Positions 6,879-9,894 of a stretch of 9,894 nucleotides of DNA are shown here, piece by piece; positions within the stretch are counted from its first letter, which is position 1, and every line of letters starts with the position of its first letter. The stretch is from Prevotella sp. (GTDB lineage: Bacteria > Bacteroidota > Bacteroidia > Bacteroidales > Bacteroidaceae), in NCBI GenBank assembly GCA_021204565.1, contig JAJPZE010000082.1:1-9894 (forward strand). The letters run 5' to 3'. The notes under the pieces are model-generated. The model saw only the letters and a list, made by a program, of their open reading frames with translations. It did no database searches and was not told the origin of the DNA. A program made the translations under genes and the position numbers.

Positions 6879-9472
6879 AGCGGGGTTTGTTGATTGTTTT
6901 GCTGGCGGTTTGGAGCCTCGCCGCAACGGCTCAACAGCCGCCGAAGCTAAGAAACGTATGGGGCGAAACCGACTCCGACGCCGCCCCCTGGGCAACTAAT
7001 GTATCGCGTCCGAACAAGATTGAGCTCGGCTTGAGCGGACGGCACATCTCCCTTTGGGCAAGCCACGGGCGCTATTTCGACGTGAAGAGAGACCGCTGGG
7101 CATGGCAACGGCAGAACCTGTTCGGTACGAACGAAGACCTCTTCACCCAAACAATTGTCGTCCCTTACCTCATTCCGATGTTGGAGCGGGCAGGGGCTTA
7201 CGTGTTCACTCCGCGCGAGCGCGACCGCCAGACGAGGGAAGTTATTGTCGATAACGACGGCTGTCATCCGGGGGGAACAATACTCGCCGCCGACCTCGAT
7301 AAATACGACAAGACGACGGGCTTCGGCTTTCACGAGGGGAAGTATGTCAACGGCGAAAACCCCTTCACTTCCGGCACCGCGCTCGTCGTCGGCACGGCAA
7401 AAAGCAACCGGGCAACCACGTTCACCTACATCCCCGACATCAGCGAGGCGGGGCAATATGCCGTATATGTCAGCTATCCGTATATGGCGGACGCGGTCGA
7501 CGACGTGCACTACACGGTTTGTCATAAGGGCGTGCGCACGGAGTTTGCCGTCAACCAACGCATCGGATACGGTACGTGGGTGTATCTCGGCACATTCGAC
7601 TTCGGGCTCTCCAATCCTAAATATCAATCGCTTGCCAACTGCGTCATTCTCTCCACCGCGTCGCACGATAAAGGCTCGGTCGGAGTTGATGCCGTGCGCT
7701 TCGGCGGCGGTATGGGGAACATCAGCCGGAACGGGATGACAAGCGGCCTGCCCCGTTGCTTGGAGGGTGCGCGTTATTCCGCTCAATGGGCGGGCGTGCC
7801 CGAAACGCTGTACAACACGAAAGAGGGGGAGAACGATTATGGAGACGACATCAACGTCCGCTCGCTGATGACCAATTGGCTCGGCGGAGGGTCATGTTTT
7901 ATGCCGACTGTTGAGGGGCTCGGAGTGCCGATAGAGTTGAGCCTTGCGGTGCATAGTGATGCGGGTTATCACGACGACGGGCAGTCGATAGTCGGCTCGT
8001 TGGCTATATGCACGACCGATTTCGAAGACGGGCTCCTCTCCGCCGGCATCACACGCCAAACATCGCTCGACCTCGCCTCGCAACTGCTCGACAATCTTAC
8101 TAACAACATGACCAAGCGCTTCGGACGCTGGACCAAACGTTATCTCTGGGACCGCAACTACTCCGAAACACGTATGCCCGAAGTGCCCTCAGCCATCATC
8201 GAAACCCTGTCGCACCAGAGCTTCCCCGATATGCTTATCGGGCAACACCCCTACGGCAAGTTCGCCATTGCACGGAGCATATACGCTACGGTGTTGCGTT
8301 ACATCTGCGACGGACACGGGCAACGGTGCGTCGTCGAGCCGCTTCCGCCGGCCGATTTCCGCATATCAATCAAAGAGAACAACCGGGTCGAGCTGCGTTG
8401 GGAGCCGGTTAACGACCCGCTCGAACCAAGCGCCAAACCGACATCATACAACATTTACACGGCCGTGGGCGACGCCGGCTTCGACAACGGACAGAACATA
8501 AGCTCCCCGGCAGCGGCGCTGAGGCTCACTCCCGGCACACAATACGCCTTTTACGTAACGGCATGCAACGCCGGCGGAGAGAGCTTCCCGACGCCGACGC
8601 TATCGGTTTATATCTCGCCCGAATCCATCGGAACGGCGCTCGTAGTCGACGGCTTCGAACGCTTGTCCGCCCCTTATGTCGTCGACAACGACTCTCTCCA
8701 GGGCTTTGATATCAGCCGCGACGAGGGCGTTCAGCTCGGGTTATACGCCGGCTGGAGCGGGTTGCAGAAATGCTTCGACAGGGAAAAGATGGGGCAATCG
8801 GATAGCGAAGGGCTCGGTTATTGCGGCAACGAGCTGGTCGGGAAGTTTGTTATGGGCAACGAATTTAACTACTCCGTCGACCACACACGTGCCCTCGCGT
8901 CCGCCAAGAAATACTCCGTCGCGAGCTGTACGCTTAGCGCGCTGAGGGACGGACGTGTGAAGGATCTCGCCTCGTACACACTTATCGACCTCGCTTTCGG
9001 GCTCCAAAAGGACGACGGACAACTCGGATTGCACTTTAAGACCTTCACTCCCGCCCTGCGTAACCTGTTGACCGACTACGCCAAACACGGCGGCGCAATC
9101 CTCGCCAGCGGACAATTTATCGGCAGCGATATGACCTCAGGCGAGGAAAAAGAGTTCTTGCAAAAGCTCTTCAAGTTACGTTACGTCCCGGCAGAGAGCG
9201 GGGCGCTGACCGATAAAATATCGGGTATGGGCATGCAATATCATTACTTTCACGAGTTGAATGCCGCTCATTACGCCGCCACCCACCCCGAAGTTCTCTC
9301 CCCCCTCGACGGAGCTATTTGCGCCATGCAATACTCCGACGGAACGAGCGCCGCAGTGGGGTATAAGGGTTTGTATTCCTGCTTCGCTATGGGTTTCCCC
9401 TTCGAGTGCATAAAGGAGCCGAGCCTGAAAGACAAGATTATGCAAGGCATATTGGCGTACCTGTTGAAATAA
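6875..9472 (+). CDS. Secreted amidase-like protein with inserted golvesin/Xly CBD-like domain, FN3 and C-terminal alpha/beta domain
   Basis: The 865-residue protein starts at the ATG overlapping the upstream stop (ATGA). This start gives a clean signal peptide (MKRGLLIVLLAVWSLAATA, likely cut after residue 19), whereas the longer open frame from 6755 does not. An Amidase_3-type zinc hydrolase can be read in two pieces. The first (about 40-125) carries H64 in ASHG and E87 in NEDLF, ending at TPRERD. The second (about 300-470) carries H360 in LAVHSDAG and E443 in IIETLSHQSFPD. These correspond to the family's His-Glu-His zinc ligands and catalytic Glu. Between them (about 125-290) lies a beta-rich golvesin/xanthan-lyase CBD-like domain, with motifs such as YIPDISEAGQYAVYVSYP and VGVDAVRFGGG. 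An FN3 domain follows (about 490-580). The C-terminal part (about 585-865) looks like a glutamine-amidotransferase/flavodoxin-type fold (YAKHGGAILASGQFIGSD). Homologues are often labelled xanthan lyase, but peptidoglycan or another surface glycan is the likelier target. No lipobox is seen. Confidence 0.85.
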   Translation: MKRGLLIVLLAVWSLAATAQQPPKLRNVWGETDSDAAPWATNVSRPNKIELGLSGRHISLWASHGRYFDVKRDRWAWQRQNLFGTNEDLFTQTIVVPYLIPMLERAGAYVFTPRERDRQTREVIVDNDGCHPGGTILAADLDKYDKTTGFGFHEGKYVNGENPFTSGTALVVGTAKSNRATTFTYIPDISEAGQYAVYVSYPYMADAVDDVHYTVCHKGVRTEFAVNQRIGYGTWVYLGTFDFGLSNPKYQSLANCVILSTASHDKGSVGVDAVRFGGGMGNISRNGMTSGLPRCLEGARYSAQWAGVPETLYNTKEGENDYGDDINVRSLMTNWLGGGSCFMPTVEGLGVPIELSLAVHSDAGYHDDGQSIVGSLAICTTDFEDGLLSAGITRQTSLDLASQLLDNLTNNMTKRFGRWTKRYLWDRNYSETRMPEVPSAIIETLSHQSFPDMLIGQHPYGKFAIARSIYATVLRYICDGHGQRCVVEPLPPADFRISIKENNRVELRWEPVNDPLEPSAKPTSYNIYTAVGDAGFDNGQNISSPAAALRLTPGTQYAFYVTACNAGGESFPTPTLSVYISPESIGTALVVDGFERLSAPYVVDNDSLQGFDISRDEGVQLGLYAGWSGLQKCFDREKMGQSDSEGLGYCGNELVGKFVMGNEFNYSVDHTRALASAKKYSVASCTLSALRDGRVKDLASYTLIDLAFGLQKDDGQLGLHFKTFTPALRNLLTDYAKHGGAILASGQFIGSDMTSGEEKEFLQKLFKLRYVPAESGALTDKISGMGMQYHYFHELNAAHYAATHPEVLSPLDGAICAMQYSDGTSAAVGYKGLYSCFAMGFPFECIKEPSLKDKIMQGILAYLLK

Positions 9473-9494
9473 AGACCAAGACACTATAAACAAT

Positions 9495-9851
9495 ATGGAG
9501 ATAAAGGCAAACACAAAGGGAAGCCGGTACATCGAAGTGAGTGAAGAGCACCTCGAAACGATAAAGAAATATTCTCTCTTCACCGACCTGGTCGACAGCT
9601 CCGGATATGTTGACGACACGACATTAGAGAAGCTCCGCCACAACGTCCGCGCGTTGTTAGAGGCGACGGAAGAGCAGGACAAGAGCTTGCTCGATGTTTG
9701 TTTCGACGTCATTTATCATAGGGACATGAAGCCTGTCGGACTGAGAAATCTGCTCCTGCTCTACATAAGTTATTACAACTCCGACGAGCAGGACTTGTCG
9801 GGCTTCTCCGCAGAGGAGCTCCTCAAAGACGCGGGTGAAGAAGAGGAGTAA
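9495..9851 (+). CDS. Acidic helical protein of unknown function (118 aa)
   Basis: I do not recognise this protein. It is 118 residues, strongly acidic, probably mostly helical and cytoplasmic, with no signal peptide or TM segment. It begins MEIKANTKGSRYIEVSEEHL, has a hydrophobic stretch GLRNLLLLYISYYN near residues 82-95, and ends in an acidic tail (EELLKDAGEEEE). The ATG at 9495 was chosen because it lies 22 bases after the upstream stop, follows an AT-rich stretch (ACTATAAACAAT) typical of Bacteroidetes translation starts, and has no plausible earlier start between it and that stop. No promoter is seen in the short spacer, so it is probably the last gene of the operon starting at 6036. Base composition resembles its neighbours, so there is no sign of transfer. 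Confidence 0.75.
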   Translation: MEIKANTKGSRYIEVSEEHLETIKKYSLFTDLVDSSGYVDDTTLEKLRHNVRALLEATEEQDKSLLDVCFDVIYHRDMKPVGLRNLLLLYISYYNSDEQDLSGFSAEELLKDAGEEEE

Positions 9852-9870
9852 CGCGGGGTCGGCTCCCGCG
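9852..9870 (+). terminator. Possible short hairpin after the last gene
   Basis: CGCGGG (9852-9857) pairs perfectly with CCCGCG (9865-9870) around a seven-base loop, starting immediately after the stop codon at 9849-9851. No T tract follows (CGCGTGCC), and the window ends 24 bases later, so this may or may not end the transcript. It is reported for its position and perfect 6-bp GC stem only. Confidence 0.3.
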
Positions 9871-9894
9871 CGCGTGCCGGGTATGGAGTACCGC

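Noticed and set aside
6947..7786. Open frame of 279 codons on the minus strand inside the amidase-like gene
   Set aside because: It is antisense to strongly supported domain sequence and has no recognisable motifs; it is a composition artefact.
9883..9894. ATGGAGTACCGC at the window end as the start of an eighth gene
   Set aside because: Four codons are too few to support a gene, and the preceding bases are GC-rich rather than the AT-rich stretch seen before the other spacer-preceded starts. It remains possible but cannot be judged here.

Overview
The window reads as chromosomal DNA from a Bacteroidales bacterium, possibly a GC-rich lineage such as Rikenellaceae (Alistipes-like). The evidence is the Bacteroidetes-type YidC, a close relative of Porphyromonas dipeptidyl-peptidase 5, short PlsC-like and 91-residue proteins of types I recall from Bacteroidales, the lack of Shine-Dalgarno sequences, and a promoter with the Bacteroidetes TAnnTTTG element. 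The genus assignment is inference. All seven genes are on the + strand and packed tightly. I see no RNA genes, insertion sequences, CRISPR arrays or phage genes.

Block 1 (1-5763) holds yidC (its start codon is cut by the window edge, so it is essentially complete), a secreted S9-family dipeptidyl peptidase of the DPP5 type with an intact Ser-Asp-His triad, and a 539-residue MFS transporter resembling the MFSD1 branch. The gaps are 39 and 41 bases, with no terminator or promoter visible in them, so one transcript is likely. The pair dpp5 plus MFS suggests periplasmic dipeptide release followed by uptake across the inner membrane. This is a hypothesis from gene context and from the recent assignment of MFSD1 as a dipeptide carrier. 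A 15-bp-arm hairpin directly after the MFS gene closes the block.

The 272-base gap (5764-6035) holds that terminator, a second, more complex self-complementary stretch (5832-5895, with an alternative partner at 5924-5930), and a good Bacteroidetes promoter (-33 TTTG, -7 TACCTTTG) about 44 bases before the next start codon.

Block 2 (6036-9851) holds a 91-residue helical protein, a compact PlsC-like acyltransferase starting 3 bases later, a secreted 865-residue amidase-like protein whose start overlaps the acyltransferase stop as ATGA, and a 118-residue acidic protein 22 bases further on. The large protein is the most interesting single gene. Its N-terminal Amidase_3-type zinc hydrolase appears to be split by an inserted golvesin/Xly CBD-like domain, with the four expected catalytic positions still present on both sides. 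An FN3 domain and a C-terminal alpha/beta domain follow. This block looks like a cell-envelope operon (membrane lipid plus peptidoglycan or surface glycan).

Nothing here is clearly a wholly new system. The best leads are the peptidase/transporter pair, the split amidase, and the structured spacer.
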